Below are positions 1-11,757 of a DNA stretch of 64,000 nt, piece by piece. The notes beneath the pieces were generated by a model. The model was not told where the DNA came from and ran no database searches. It saw only the letters and a program-made list of their open reading frames with translations. Every line of letters begins with the position of its first letter. Position 1 is the stretch's first letter. The translations under genes and the position numbers were made by a program. Location: positions 310,001 through 374,000 of the forward strand of contig JAEBUN010000003.1 in the NCBI GenBank assembly GCA_023014365.1. Reading direction: 5' to 3'. The DNA is from Lepiota brunneoincarnata (taxonomy: Eukaryota; Basidiomycota; Agaricomycetes; Agaricales; Agaricaceae).

Positions 1-1175
1 ATCGGTCGAAGTCCGCTGGGCGCGAGGGGTCTAGAATGGAGATGAGTACAAGTAAGGAAGCGATTAGTGTAGAGAGAAGACCCCACCCTGTTGATTTTGT
101 GAAAGCCATACATGTTCAACTGACGTACAAAACTGGAAAACTAGCGCTGGTTAGCCAGGACGGCATACGAGAGGCACCCGAAGGGGGGCGGGGGGCGGCT
201 CACATTGTTGTGTTTGAAATGGGAGCCGAGGATGCTCCTGCTGAACTCGCCGACATTGGAGACAACGAAGGAGGTGCCGAGTTCGGTCCAAGCAATGAAA
301 TGGGCGGATTTGGAGTCGTTGATCATCCTGGAGTGATGAGGATCAGGGGTGGGTTCTGAGAACTCGGCAGAAAAAGAGAGAGAGAGAAAGAAAAAGAAGG
401 TTGGCAGGAGATGTCATCCTCGAGAAGTGACATAGACCGGCAAAAGAAGACATATCCATGGAGAAAGAAACACTCACTGATAGAGCTTAGTGACGAAGTT
501 GTTGGTCGCCATCGGCTTGCCAAGGATGCTCATGCTGCCTGCCATTCCCAAAGGGACGCCACCTGCGGAGGAGCCCGAGACGCCTGGGGTGCGGGCAGAG
601 TCCTGGATGGCACCTGGGGTGCTTGAGCCGCCAAAGGAGAGCCCGTCCTCTGTGCCACTATTGCTGCTGCTGCCATCGATGGGGCTGCGCATCTCGTGGT
701 CCTCAGAAGAGGTCGAGAGATCGAGGGGGACGGTGCTGGCGGAAGCAGCTGAGGATGGGGCAGGAGGAGAGTCATCATACATAGACTCTTCTACCTGGAC
801 AAGAGTTGTGCTCGCAGAGGCAGAGGAGGAGCGTTTGCGGGGAAGTGGGAGGTTGAGAAGGGGAGGAGGCTGGGCAGCTGAGGAGGTTGTTGAAGAGGGC
901 GGAGGGGGCTGGGGGGTTGTGCCAGCTTCTGTTGAGGGGCGGGAGGAAGAGCTGGGGGTTGTGTGGGGATGTGCAGGGGTGCGTTCGTCGAAGCCATTCT
1001 GGTGGTCGAAATTAAATTGGGAATGGTGAAGCTGGTGGTGGTAGGGGGAGAGGGGGGTGGCTGGGGAGAGGTTTGTCGGAGAGGTGACTGAGAGAGAGGA
1101 GAGGTTGAGGTTGAGGTTGATGTTCTGGGGATAGTTGTCCCAGGAGGAGGAGTGCGGGTGGTGGTAAGAGTCCAT
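1..1175 (-). CDS. Heat shock factor-type transcription factor, 5' part of gene (runs off left edge)
   Basis: Sequence-specific nuclear transcription factor of the HSF family, which binds nGAAn repeats and drives stress genes. Four exons read leftward: 1175-478, 327-204, 140-87 and 30-1, with GT-AG introns; the frame closes exactly across each junction, giving about 302 residues before the edge. Residues 1-220 are a low-complexity Ser/Pro/His/Thr-rich region. The DNA-binding domain starts near residue 223 with NNFVTKLYQ, continues through FKHNN and FSSFVRQLNMYGF, and reaches the last exon at TPRAQRTSTD. These are hallmark HSF helix-turn-helix residues, including the recognition-helix SFVRQLN. 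The trimerisation coiled coil and activation domain would lie outside the window. The first Met of exon 1 is the start because stops lie upstream in frame. It could be Hsf1 or an Skn7/Prr1-like HSF protein; the missing C-terminus prevents a decision. Confidence 0.92.
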
Positions 1176-2818
1176 AGTGGAAATGGCAGACAGAACGACT
1201 CCATTTCTTATCCCATCTCAGATCCAATAACCACGTAAACACCGTCCACACCGCCAAACACCCCCTCCTCGGCCCGTAAAAAAAGAAAAAAGGAAAAAAA
1301 AAACAACACTAAATCCCTTTATTATAGCACATGTACTAACTCTCTACCCGTCGCCGCTCGCTGCCTGACAACAGCAACCAGCTCTCCAGTCCAGACACCT
1401 CGACTAGTCACGCCCAGTCCCTGCTCAGATGTCCAGTTGCCAGTCTCTCCCTTCTGGCTTTTAGTGCGGCCACCACCACATTCCCCAAGCCGCAAGCGCA
1501 CCCATCATGCCCCAAACACTCTATGTCCGAGCCTACCTCTGATCTTCAGGATAAACTTGATAGACGACGCGACAAGCCCATCACGGGCCCATGCCTCCAC
1601 GCGAGCATGCAGTGCCCAGATAAATTAATTTGTTTCCTTGGCATCCACCTCGTTGTTTCAGCAGTCATGCCTCCGATTTGAAGAACAGTACACTCAACAC
1701 TTGTGCTGCATTAAAGATCGCATAGCCGCATGACAAACACTCGACGTGGGATAGTTTCCGACGTGCCACGCTTTCGACACACTCTGAGAACACAGATCAG
1801 CTCCCTATGCCATATTAATCCCATTGAAGCCCACCAACATCCAGTCGTCGTCTCAACTAGTGCCACACTACGCACCCTCTCCAAATCTCAACCCCAATCT
1901 ATTATACGTACCCGACCCCCACCGACGCCCTTCCTTCCCCCTTTCAAAACCGCTGCCAGTGTCACTCTCCGCCGCTGACATCGCAGATTGCCATTCACCT
2001 ATCGATACATGTACAAATCCGCCCATGCAACCTGCCGATGATGATGGACCCTGATGCCATTGATACACCTACTACCACTAGCTCTCGATTACGCATCTCG
2101 CAAAACACTCTCTGCAAGATTGCACAATACACATCACGCTCTTTTCATTAACTTCCTGATGCCCGGTCTACAGTGACGGATGGGCTGATGCCAACACCAG
2201 CACTCTCACAGTTGGTACCAACATAGTACAGCATATCTCTCCCTCGCTCTTTCGTGCCATGATATAAATAACGTGGCCGCCCCTGCTGTTGCAAGAATCA
2301 CCAGGTCTATTATTTATAGCATTCACCGCTTACATGGAGCCACAGTAGCATGGGTTTCCCGGACGCACCATAATTCCCCGAGTGATCCTTCCCTTACGCT
2401 GGGTGTAATTCCCAACCTCCTAGTGGAAGGTCAGACGGACTATTTTGGTTCCCGGTTCGAGCTCCTCGGAAGCCATGACCCATAATGCTGGGCACCCCCC
2501 CCCCCGCTGATTTCCCACGCATCTACCTTCGCGCTGCGAAGCGATAAATCTTCTTTCCCTTCCTTGTTGTTAATCATCCGCAGCGGCGCCCTACTGAACC
2601 GCAGCCTGTTCATCCCTTGACAAGTCCTGACAGTCCCGTCTTCAGCGACCATCAGTGTTGGAGCCAACTGGCTCCGGAGAGAGAAAAAAACATCGGCCGT
2701 GCCTCAAGTAACCAAAACAAGGCAAGCACAGCAGGTGGTTGACAACAGGCGCGTACACGCGCACATTAAGCGCCGATACTAAACTCTCTCACAAGAACCT
2801 AACCCCAGGCGCCAAGCT
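1176..2818. other. Intergenic, no gene seen
   Basis: Upstream region of the HSF gene (left) and of the F-box gene (right). Reading frames here are short, overlapping and lack family motifs or paired splice signals. A run of C lies near 2497-2507 and an A-rich tract near 1278-1302. A divergent or shared promoter is likely, but no specific element is convincing. Confidence 0.5.
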
Positions 2819-4147
2819 ATGAAGACGAGTGTCCCCCCTTGCCCATATTGTGGCTGCATTACCGGATCTTCTGGCATTCATTCTCCCAGCACACCACCCT
2901 TTAACTCCATTCCAGATGATATCGTCTCCATCCAAGAAGCGATCCACAAAATAGACACACAGATCCAACAACTCAATGTCCACAGAGCGCACCTCCTGCG
3001 GCAAATCAACTCCATCCAATCGTCCACGAAGAACATCCCACCAGAAAACCTCTCCATCGTATTCCAACACCTTTGCAGAGATGTAATTGACCTCCACACA
3101 CCTGACCCTTACTCTCGCTACATGAACACGGCAAGCAACAGCTTTGATAGAAACCGTTCCGTCATCCGTCTGGGCGCCGTCTCATCACTCTGGCGCCAAG
3201 TCGCCTGGTCGACCCCTGAACTCTGGACGACCTTGATCATGACTGTCCAATCACACACCGTGCATAGCAGCACCGCAATCTCCCAGCTCTCGCTAGCCAA
3301 CGCAAAGAACTTTCCAGTAACGCTCGACCTACACTTTCGCAAACCATCACTTTCGTCCTTGGCGCAACTTGCGGATACTCTATTTACTCGAGATAATGCA
3401 AGAAAAATCCGTACTCTGATCCTCCACAACCCTCCAACAGAATGGGTGTCTCCACTTTCCGAAGACTTTTCCGAGCTCGTAAGCCTCACATTGAAAGGCG
3501 CAATGATTTCCTCGTCAATATCAACCCCTCTGTCCTCTAGAAAGATATCACTCGCCAACGTTCCCTGTCTCCGCTCCCTAACGCTAAGAGGCATACGGGA
3601 CAACATCACTATCGTCCCCTCCACTCAATCGTTAACCACCCTCGATCTATTCAGCACACCGATCTACGTCTGCGTCCAGCTATTGACCCAATGCCAAAAC
3701 CTCATCGAATGCCATTGCAGATCCTCGCATACACTCACCTTCACCCACAGGGATGCAGATGTCCCCATCACCGCTAGCTTCCCGCATCTCAGGGTCCTCA
3801 CCTGGCCGCTATGTGAGGGACGAAGCAATACAACGCTCCTTCGGCGTATCCGACTCCCCGTACTTGAAACGCTCAGATTATACGGAGCTACTAGACACGG
3901 ACTAGGGCAATCAAAGGAACTCGTAGCCCATTTCTTTGCGTACCTACCTCCAACACTATCTACGCTCGAACTGGTCAATTGGCCCCGTGCGGGCTGGTCC
4001 CGCGTGGACTTGGCGTTGCTCTTGAGGAAAATAGATAGTTTGCGGAATTTGGCTTTATACGATTGTTTTGATGACTTTCCGAATGAAGTCGTGCGGATGT
4101 TGACGCCAAGAGTTGGTGGTGGTGATGTCGGTGAGGGCGATGCCGAT

Positions 4148-4182
<35 letters not shown>

Positions 4183-4502
4183 CGATAACGGTGACGGTGA
4201 TGATGATAAACACCGATGGCCACGAGACCAAGTACTTACCGCACCTGACGGCGCTATCCATTCGTAGTAGGTCTACCGCTACTAGTCGGTGTTTACTACC
4301 TGCGTTGGCTGGTATGTTGAAGAAGAGGCAGGATGGGACTGTGGGCTCTTCGGCTTTCTGGCTCCGAGTCGCGATGCCATGGGATGATATGGACAAGGGA
4401 TCTGGGGTGTCCAGCGAGGTTGAGATGCTTGAGGGAATGATAAGATTAGGAGTTGCCGAGGGCCGTCGGTTGGAGCTGATTCTTCAACGGTTGGACATGT
4501 GA
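2819..4502 (+). CDS. F-box / leucine-rich-repeat-like protein
   Basis: Probable substrate-recognition subunit of an SCF ubiquitin ligase; this family is very large in Agaricomycetes. A short Cys-containing N-terminus is followed by a predicted coiled coil (about residues 35-70), then an F-box-like segment IPPENLSIVFQHLC (about 73-86) continuing to SLWRQVAWSTPELWTTL (about 123-139). Irregular leucine-rich repeats follow. The first frame stays open to 4267 but ends in a run of Asp encoded by a (GATGAC)n tract. The family-like C-terminus (YLPHLTALSI onward, to 4502) is in the next frame. Either an intron removes the tract (GT at 4112 to AG at 4226 restores frame) or repeat length has shifted the frame. 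I favour the intron weakly. Substrate unknown. Confidence 0.75.
4137..4209. repeat. (GATGAC)n-type microsatellite
   Basis: Imperfect GATGCC/GATGAC hexamer run at the end of the F-box gene. It reads as poly-Asp in one frame and Met-Thr repeats in the next, and lies exactly where the F-box protein changes frame. Confidence 0.85.
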
Positions 4503-6526
4503 AGCGTTTGTGTGTACTCTATCATGCAACAAATGGATTTGTGGAAAACAAAAGTTGGTTGTCGTTTGCCCCCTGCCCCCGGTGAACGGGATGGTTCCAC
4601 TGGGCGGGGTTGTAAGCCGTCCGTCTGGACGTGTTTCTTCTTCTGAGCTATCCACTGGTGGCACAGTTGAGCTCGGCGCTCGAGCGCTCAAGAACGACCG
4701 ACCCCCCATCAATCCGTAACCACCATCACCCGCCGCAGTCACGACGATACGAGGGAACACGATGCTATGCGGGTCCCGCGGAGGACCCAACATTTCCGAT
4801 CTTTTTTTTTTTTTCATTAGGAACAAGAAGAAATCGATTTCCATCTACATAACAAGAGAACAATAAAATCGATACCTAAAATCAACCAGCCTGACTTGAA
4901 AGGAAAGCCCTTCTCTTCAAAAAGGCAAGTTAAAGACCATCCTATCCTCCACAAGGAACACTCTCTCCCACCAGAAATCCCTTTCAGTAATATTCTATCT
5001 CGAGCCTTCCATTCGACCCAAGCGCCGAAATACGATACGCGCCCGGCTTAGAGAAGAGCCTGCCCAGTATTTCAACTTTCGGCGCTGTTTCCGTCTTTTT
5101 TTTTTTTAATTACGTTGGCGTCAGATCGTGTGGATCAACGCCGGGTGTGGTTAAATATTGATCATGGACAGTCCGCGCAGAAAATGAAAAAGCAGAGCGA
5201 CGTTGCGATTTTTACAGCCTTACCATGCATGCCGTTATCATTTGATATCCGTTTCTGGGAGGGTAGATCTTTCCTTTCCGTAGGGCCGTCTTCCGACAAG
5301 GAGAGAAGATCAGAGTTCATCAAATGCATGCGTCTCCTTCTCTCGCTCTCGGGAGGTTCTCCCCGAATATCGAGGTTCTTTTCGTTGGATGGGACCGCAA
5401 GCTACAAAGAGATCACGCTGTCAAAAATGTACCTCAACTCCGCTAGCCCCCTGCCATCAAAGACCACGCGGGAGCATACAAAATTGTAATCATCGTCCAT
5501 CCCCCATCAACAATTCCCGGGCATCTAACCGAGACTAATATCGACATTCGTGTCCGATTGCTAACTCGAAAATATCACTGTTTACAGTCCTTGGTATGTA
5601 CAGTTACCTCCGGCCATGTAACTCACCACAAGGGAATTTGGCATCAACTCGGCAATTACACTTCCCCACTTGAAGAAGGCACCCCCCCCCCCCCCCACCC
5701 TCATGCGGCCACTCCACACACGAAGCACCTCGGCGACCGTTATCTCTTATTTCCACCTATCTTCAGTAGCACTACGGAGGTGATTGTTACAGGATAATTT
5801 TAAACGCAACCCCCCCCCCCCTCCCTCACAACTGGATAGACATCATCAGCGTTGTGTTTTTTTTTTTTAAAAAACAAAACATCTACCTGTGTGATGACGC
5901 ATGCGACTCTTGACTTGGCACACCTCGGCTACCCGCGCGCTGGTTTGAAGGAGTCGCCGTTGCCGCGGGTACTCCTAAACAATTCAGGCTTCGGGCTGTG
6001 AAGCTATCTACACCAAGTAAGGGGCAATGCTGATTTTACAGAACCTGAGATGATGTCCCTTTCTTGTTTGGGACATCCTGAGCATTCGGGTAGATCGGGC
6101 AAGTATGAAGAGTTGTCGCCCTGGATGGTTGAGATAAGAGGGGTGATTTGGGTTCATCCCCCCGTCCCGAGCTGTCGTATCCAAATTATGAACAGTTCCT
6201 CCGGGAGGACACCACAGGATTGAATAAGGGAGGGAATTAGATGTCACGTGACAATATTCGAACCACCGCCCTGTACCAGCCTCACCACCTCTGCGATTGA
6301 TACTTATCTGCTCCAACCGCCATGGATAACCCACCCTACTTCCTTGCGGACAACACAGGCAAAGGGTTCTCGGATAGAGAAGGGGGACAAAGACGATAAA
6401 AGCAGGGTATGTAACTCTCAAATCCATTAGGCTCCAGGTCAAAGAAGCTTTCACTGACTCGCGGTTGTCCATTTCCGTTGGCTTCACCCATAACTCTAGA
6501 CCCACCCAACGCACCGGAGTACGAGA
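4503..6526. other. Intergenic, no convincing gene
   Basis: About 2 kb with homopolymer tracts (T near 4802-4814 and 5097-5107, C near 5682-5696 and 5811-5821, T then A near 5858-5876). Open frames of up to about 200 residues occur on the minus strand at 6008-6607, but they have mixed composition, no motifs and overlap the start of the next gene. Confidence 0.45.
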
Positions 6527-6533
6527 TATAAAG
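6527..6533 (+). promoter_or_regulatory. TATA-like box
   Basis: TATAAAG, 28 bp before the ATG at 6561 of the coiled-coil gene. Spacing is short, so transcription would start close to the ATG. Motif match only. Confidence 0.4.
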
Positions 6534-6560
6534 AGAAGTGAGGATCTTGTCCCTTCTGCC

Positions 6561-7212
6561 ATGGATCCCCTCCGTTCCTCCGAGTTTGTGCTCAATTCTG
6601 TCTCCACCCCCTTTGTTGTTCTGGACGAGAGATATCAAGCAATGAGAGAGATTTGACAAAGTTAATGCTGTGCGTTTTACTCTTCTCTCGGGGTCTACGA
6701 CGGACCGATTCTGATTTCGGTCGTCAAAAAGGCCAATGAAACATATGTGCATGATCTGGAACTCGCAAATGCCAAAATCAGGAAACTCCAAGAGGAAAAC
6801 GAGTGCGTCGCACCCGCAACTGGCTCTGTTAATCCCCGCCACTAAATTTTTCATTTATGGAATCCGTTTCCTCGTTAGTCTCCTCCTTGATGCCATGCTG
6901 GCAAATCCACCTCCGTCCCATAACGCCGTCCCCAACCCCAAACACTACCAACCCCCCGTTTCTTCCTATCTCGTAGCCCCTTCTCAAGGATACGTACAGG
7001 GCCAAGGACAATACCAGGCTCCTCTCCCGCCTCCCCACCATCAATACCCTCTCCGATCAGAACACAATGATCTCCCGCCTCCACCCCCACATGGACACGG
7101 CTATTCGCATCCTTCAAGACAACACCACCAACATCTTCCGCATGGGCTCAACGGTGGAAGGGAAGGAGGAAATAGTCATCACCACTCGAATGGTATCGCC
7201 GATCCTCGGTAG
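6561..7212 (+). CDS. Coiled-coil protein with Pro/His/Gln-rich tail (unknown function; one frame break)
   Basis: Not recognised as a named family. Three exons: 6561-6660, 6732-6802 and 6879-7212, with GT-AG introns. Exon 1 has one base too many: TGA at 6654 interrupts the frame, and without one T of the TTT at 6652-6654 exon 1 is exactly 33 codons and joins exon 2 in phase. Exons 2 and 3 then make a continuous amphipathic helix (YVHDLELANAKIRKLQEEN followed by LLLDAM) before a low-complexity tail rich in Pro, His, Gln and Gly. Total about 167 residues. The phase agreement at both junctions and the continuous heptads support a real gene. Role unknown; short coiled-coil adaptor or nuclear subunit is a guess. 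Confidence 0.6.
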
Positions 7213-9017
7213 ACAGGGGTTTACCCCACCCGACGTAGGTATTTCGCGGCTGAAACTGAGTTTTCTTCGCAACTCGGATAACTGACGGACACTGGTGTTA
7301 GTGCAACCTCATACGTAGATGCCAAACATGCGTTGTATAGGGCTCAGTCAAGAACGGGTTGGAAATGTCACCGTCGTCTCCCTTTTAACTCGTAACCATG
7401 TATGCGTCCTGCAAGTTTTCAACCTGATTGCTATGGACAACCCTTTTACCTCCTCTTGTTTTACTTTGACCATGTTGGGATTAGTGTCAACGTGTCAAGT
7501 GAAGCTACTCGGAAACTGTCGGCTCTTTATCTGACGTGTAACGCGTGGGCGTGAAAGTTCCACCAGTCGAACTGGTGGTGGTGGCAAGTAAAAATCATAA
7601 TTATAACATTCAGTGCAAAGGGATATCACAAAACTAGTTTGGCAGACCAAATGCTCGCTCGTGGTTTTTCATAATTTCAAAGAGCGCCTTGGGAAACTCG
7701 AGTTAATTTCCTGTCATGAAGCATGGCTCTCGTTGTGAGGCAACCACTGGAACCTCTTCTCCATCACAACAGGTAGTGCGAACAGGGCATTTGCCCCGAC
7801 ATCAAACAGAAGAACCACGTCGCCCGTCCGCCGCATACCACTCACTTGAGCGTCCCCCTAAAACCTCCAGTGCCCAGACGAATTCTCAGCCGAGATGCCC
7901 GTGGTACATAAAACACAAACTGCTCCGCCATCCCTCATCTAGAACATGCGCGGATGCTTAGCTCTTGGTTGGATAGTCTATTGCCTTGGTCCCCGAAATC
8001 TCGAGTCGTCATTTGGTCCCAAAAGAGTTTCCTTGGTAGCAAGTTACACTCCTCATCAAGTTTGCGAGATTTGGGTCCGCGGATTAGCTAGGGGTGAGGG
8101 TTAGAAGGAGCCGTCGTCTTGGCACAGAAAGCAAACATTCTGCCATCTCCTTGCACGACGACAGGATGCTCCGTAATCCTGAGGGCTAAGGATTCTTAGA
8201 AGAGGGAGGATCTCACCCTACGTGGAAAAAAAAATGCTACCTTCCCTCGTTTCAGCTGGTGACTTGTTATTCCATCGTGCAAGATGCGGGATTTAATCAG
8301 CGCAGCCGTTCAAGTCTTGTGAAACTGTTTAGCCAAGAGCCAACATAAACTGAGATTGCGAGCCTCGCCATGTTACGCGTTCTAGTATCATTAGCAGCAT
8401 ATGTACCTACCTGGAATTGCCTGCAGAGCCCAAGTCTCTAAATGAGGCAGAGGCTTGGCGCCTTTACGAAAGTAGATGATCAATCGTACGGCGCTAATAC
8501 CTGGAGCTCGGAAATTTATGGAAGGCTTGGGGGCTAATAGAGTTGCTGGTACCTGATAACGGAACCCAGATAACAGCGTCCATTGACTTGTCGCGGTCAT
8601 CATCCAATGGAAGCGTCCCCAGCTGACGGGAGCCCCGGACAGGGTCTGTACAGGTCAGCTCCCTGAGGCCTTGAAACGGGTAATAAGGGTCAACGGCGAT
8701 GCTAGCTGAAGGAATGAGGAGATCAAGCAAGCTGTTCCCCAATAAAAGGAACGTGAGGTGGTCCGATCATGTCCAGTGGCCAAGTCCACAGTTTGCACAT
8801 TTCAAGTTGTCCCATTTGAGCCGGAGGAGATAGGGTGACCGTCGGGGGGAGGGAAGGCGATAGCCGGGAAAGCGAACTCATAAGACGGAAAGGGGGAGGA
8901 AATATTCTTATGCTTTCATTTACCCACGGCCATGTGTGATGTTTCTCGCGTGGACACGCAACTGGAGCCACCGTCGACACGAAGTACTGGACCTTGAATA
9001 TGGGGGTTTATCTTAGC
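7213..9017. other. Intergenic, no gene seen
   Basis: About 1.8 kb. Overlapping short frames on the minus strand at 8391-8980 and a short plus frame at 7319-7534 lack motifs and splice support. Nothing else is recognised. Confidence 0.45.
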
Positions 9018-10354
9018 ATGCGACGGACAATTTCGGAGGAAGACCTGGTCGACTTGCATGGAAAAGTGGTTATCGTGACGGGTGGCAAGTAAGCGGCCAA
9101 ATCATTCTGTTTCTCGTTCCGCACCGCTCGAACACCCGACCAGCTCTGGGATTGGATATACCACAATACAATTTCTCGCTCGAAAGGGCGCCAAAGTGCG
9201 TTTGTCATCGATCGAAATGACGATATTGATCACAAGCGCCTTCTAGGTATATATGGCTTCCCGGAGTGAGCAGAGAGCTAAAGAAGCCATGGAGCGCCTG
9301 GAGGAAGCTGGGCTAGGGGATGGCTCAGTAAAGTGGCTCAATCTCGACCTTGGAGACCCACGAAATGGGAAGAGGGCAGCTCAGGAGATTTTGGAGAAGG
9401 AAGATCGTCTGGACATCCTTAGTACGTTACCATTTTGCTGTGATTTAGCGAACCTGAACGGGCGTCCCCAAAAGTCAATAACGCAGCGAGGTAGGTGCAC
9501 AACTCTTTTCACTCCATGAGACTCGGGATTGATTACTTTCCAGAGCGATTGGTCCGCCCGTCACGACGGGGGACGGACTGCAAGAAGTCATGGTTACAAA
9601 GTTGGTATACGGATATGTTATTTCAAATGGGCGCTTATAGCAAATTCTCATCATTTAGCTACCTGTCGCACTTTGTCCTCACGGAGACTCTCTTGCCCCT
9701 GATGATCCGAACGTCAAAGAGAGAGGGTTCAGACGTTCGTATCCTCAATGTCAGCATGTCCAGCCCTTTCTACGCCACCCGAGGTCTGACATGTTCTCCA
9801 TTCCAGCTTACCTCCACTAGTCATCTTGGCGTTGCACCGACCACATTTATGGGAAGGGAGATCTTTAATGCAGACTATGGGGATACTACCACTGGTAGAC
9901 TGAAAACCTATGGTAGGCAATTCGGCTCCGCCTGCTGGGACCAGCGTATCGATACACTCCTCTAGGTCTCTCAAAGACCGCCAACATCCTCCACACTAAA
10001 CATCTCCAACAGCGCCTGGAAAGGGACGGCATCGACATCATCTGTATTGCGGTCGATCCGGGCACAGTTTCAACCGAGAACGTCGGACGCTGGGTTGAAG
10101 GCATGCCTTACCTCCTCCGTAAGATGGTAGCGGTTCTCGTGCCAATCTTTTTCTGGCCTCCACGGGAAGGTGCGATGAACTCTGCATACGCTGCTGCATC
10201 GCCGGACGTAAAGGCAAAGGCGAGAACATTCAAAGGCGCGCATCTCTCGCCTGTCGGGCGTATCACGAATCCATCGGTGCAGGCAAGGGATGACCGGCTT
10301 GCCAATGAATTGTACGATACCACGATGGATATTATTAAGGAGATCAAACTGTAG
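9018..10354 (+). CDS. Short-chain dehydrogenase/reductase, copy 1
   Basis: NAD(P)-dependent oxidoreductase of the classical/extended SDR type close to retinol-dehydrogenase and WW-oxidoreductase-like fungal proteins; natural substrate unknown. Eight exons: 9018-9088, 9144-9195, 9247-9421, 9475-9490, 9544-9600, 9659-9749, 9807-9912 and 9966-10354, 957 nt and 318 residues, usual for the family. The Rossmann glycine motif TGGNSGIG is made by joining exons 1 and 2, NNAA is split by a 16-nt exon, LTSTSH carries the catalytic Ser, and YGLSK is the catalytic YxxxK, itself formed across the last intron. A C-terminal hydrophobic stretch (VAVLVPIFFW) may sit on a membrane. Tandem with the paralogue at 11758, same orientation, identical intron positions, so a local duplication. 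Confidence 0.92.
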
Positions 10355-11757
10355 GCCGAGGCGCCACTGTGATCATGTGGATGACTGGTTCACCTGTTAG
10401 CTGAATTTTGACGAGGAATTTAGCGCTGAGCTGTGACCGCAGCCCGAATAAGCCTCGAAACCAGAGGTTTGAGCAGCCCTAAGCTCCCCTAACTTGGTGT
10501 GATCAACGGACCCTGTCGGCAAACCAAAATGTTTCCGGTATCAGTTGTTTGCCACATCCCCGGCCGGATGTCTGGGAGTCATTCGGGTTCTTGAGTCAGA
10601 AATGAGCTCAAATGAACATACCCACGTTAACAATCCCTTTCATTGATGTATTAGCCATAAGGCGCAAGAAGTCCAGACTGGACCGGGCGAGCTTGAATGT
10701 ATTACGCCGCCAAACGGACCTGACAGCTGACCCCATTGTCCAAGTATCGTAATGACGGTGAGATCATGGTAACATATTGATGATATGTCCGATATTTTGC
10801 CGAAATGCCGGACGTGGTAGAAATTGCGTACAAGCGGTAGAAAAAGGCAAAGGCAAAGGTCTCCGTACTAACCATTCTCGCTATCTATCATACCAACTCT
10901 CAGTCCATATTCATCCTGCTCGAATGGTGACCAACCTGATTTGGCAGAGCATGTAATCCGTTTGGGCTTCATGGTATATTTTTTTCACCGCAGAGCGAAT
11001 TGGCTGGGTTGAACGTATAATCGGGGCCTGCTGTACATACTATATTCAACACGCACGGATCGAAGGTTTTCTCCTTTTTGTACATGTACGATATTAAACC
11101 AAAAACCACCTACCAAAACTCATGCAGGATGAGTCACAAACGTATAAATAAGCCAACCTCACAGGGAAAAGCCATATCTACGGACTGTGCTTGGCGCATC
11201 CCCCAGTCTTCGTACTCACCGGTCATATTCGAGCCCGGCGTTGCTGAGCTGCAAATTCCAAATTTCAAATTTCTTGACTCCATGCGAGAGGCGGATTGAA
11301 ACGGCTCAAGACGAATCCGCGTGTACTTGTTGCGCGCGAGGGAGAAGGCCGTTTTTACTTCAAATATTTGAAAACGCCGCCAGGCTTGATCTTAGTAGAT
11401 CAATATCTCCCATGGGCTGCGTGACGGACGGTCGTCATAAGTCCTTTGCCACGGATCTCGATTTCGGCGGTGGAAATGCTTCAATGATTCGAGTCGCCGA
11501 GCTCTGGAAAGGAAATATGTAGGTGGTTGTAAACTATTGTAAGTATGTACTAGACTGAATCTAGCTTGTACGGCCCTTGTGCCACTAATTGTCCCATATG
11601 CCTCCGTGCCTAGATCCTTCAATTCAAACCATCGGGCGCGCTACCGAAGAGGGGATACCTTTTCAATCAGTGGCTTGACGCCCGATTCTTGCATATTGAC
11701 ATAAGAGGCACTGGCTCCGACGTTGGTAGCACGAAACACTGATCCCCTCACCGGAGC
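10355..11757. other. Intergenic spacer between tandem SDR genes
   Basis: About 1.4 kb, holding the 3' end of SDR copy 1 and the promoter of copy 2. A plus-strand frame at 11187-11522 (111 codons) has no motif or splice support and is not called. Nothing else is recognised. Confidence 0.5.

Noticed and set aside
474..1204. Overlapping frames on both strands over the HSF first exon
   Set aside because: Low-complexity shadows of the Ser/Pro-rich N-terminus; only the minus-strand frame splices into the HSF DNA-binding domain.
2440..2480. GGTTCGAG segment resembling a tRNA T-arm
   Set aside because: No matching A box, acceptor stem or anticodon loop found nearby.
4113..4180. Met-Thr repeat peptide as a separate short gene
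   Set aside because: It is the (GATGAC)n tract read in another frame.
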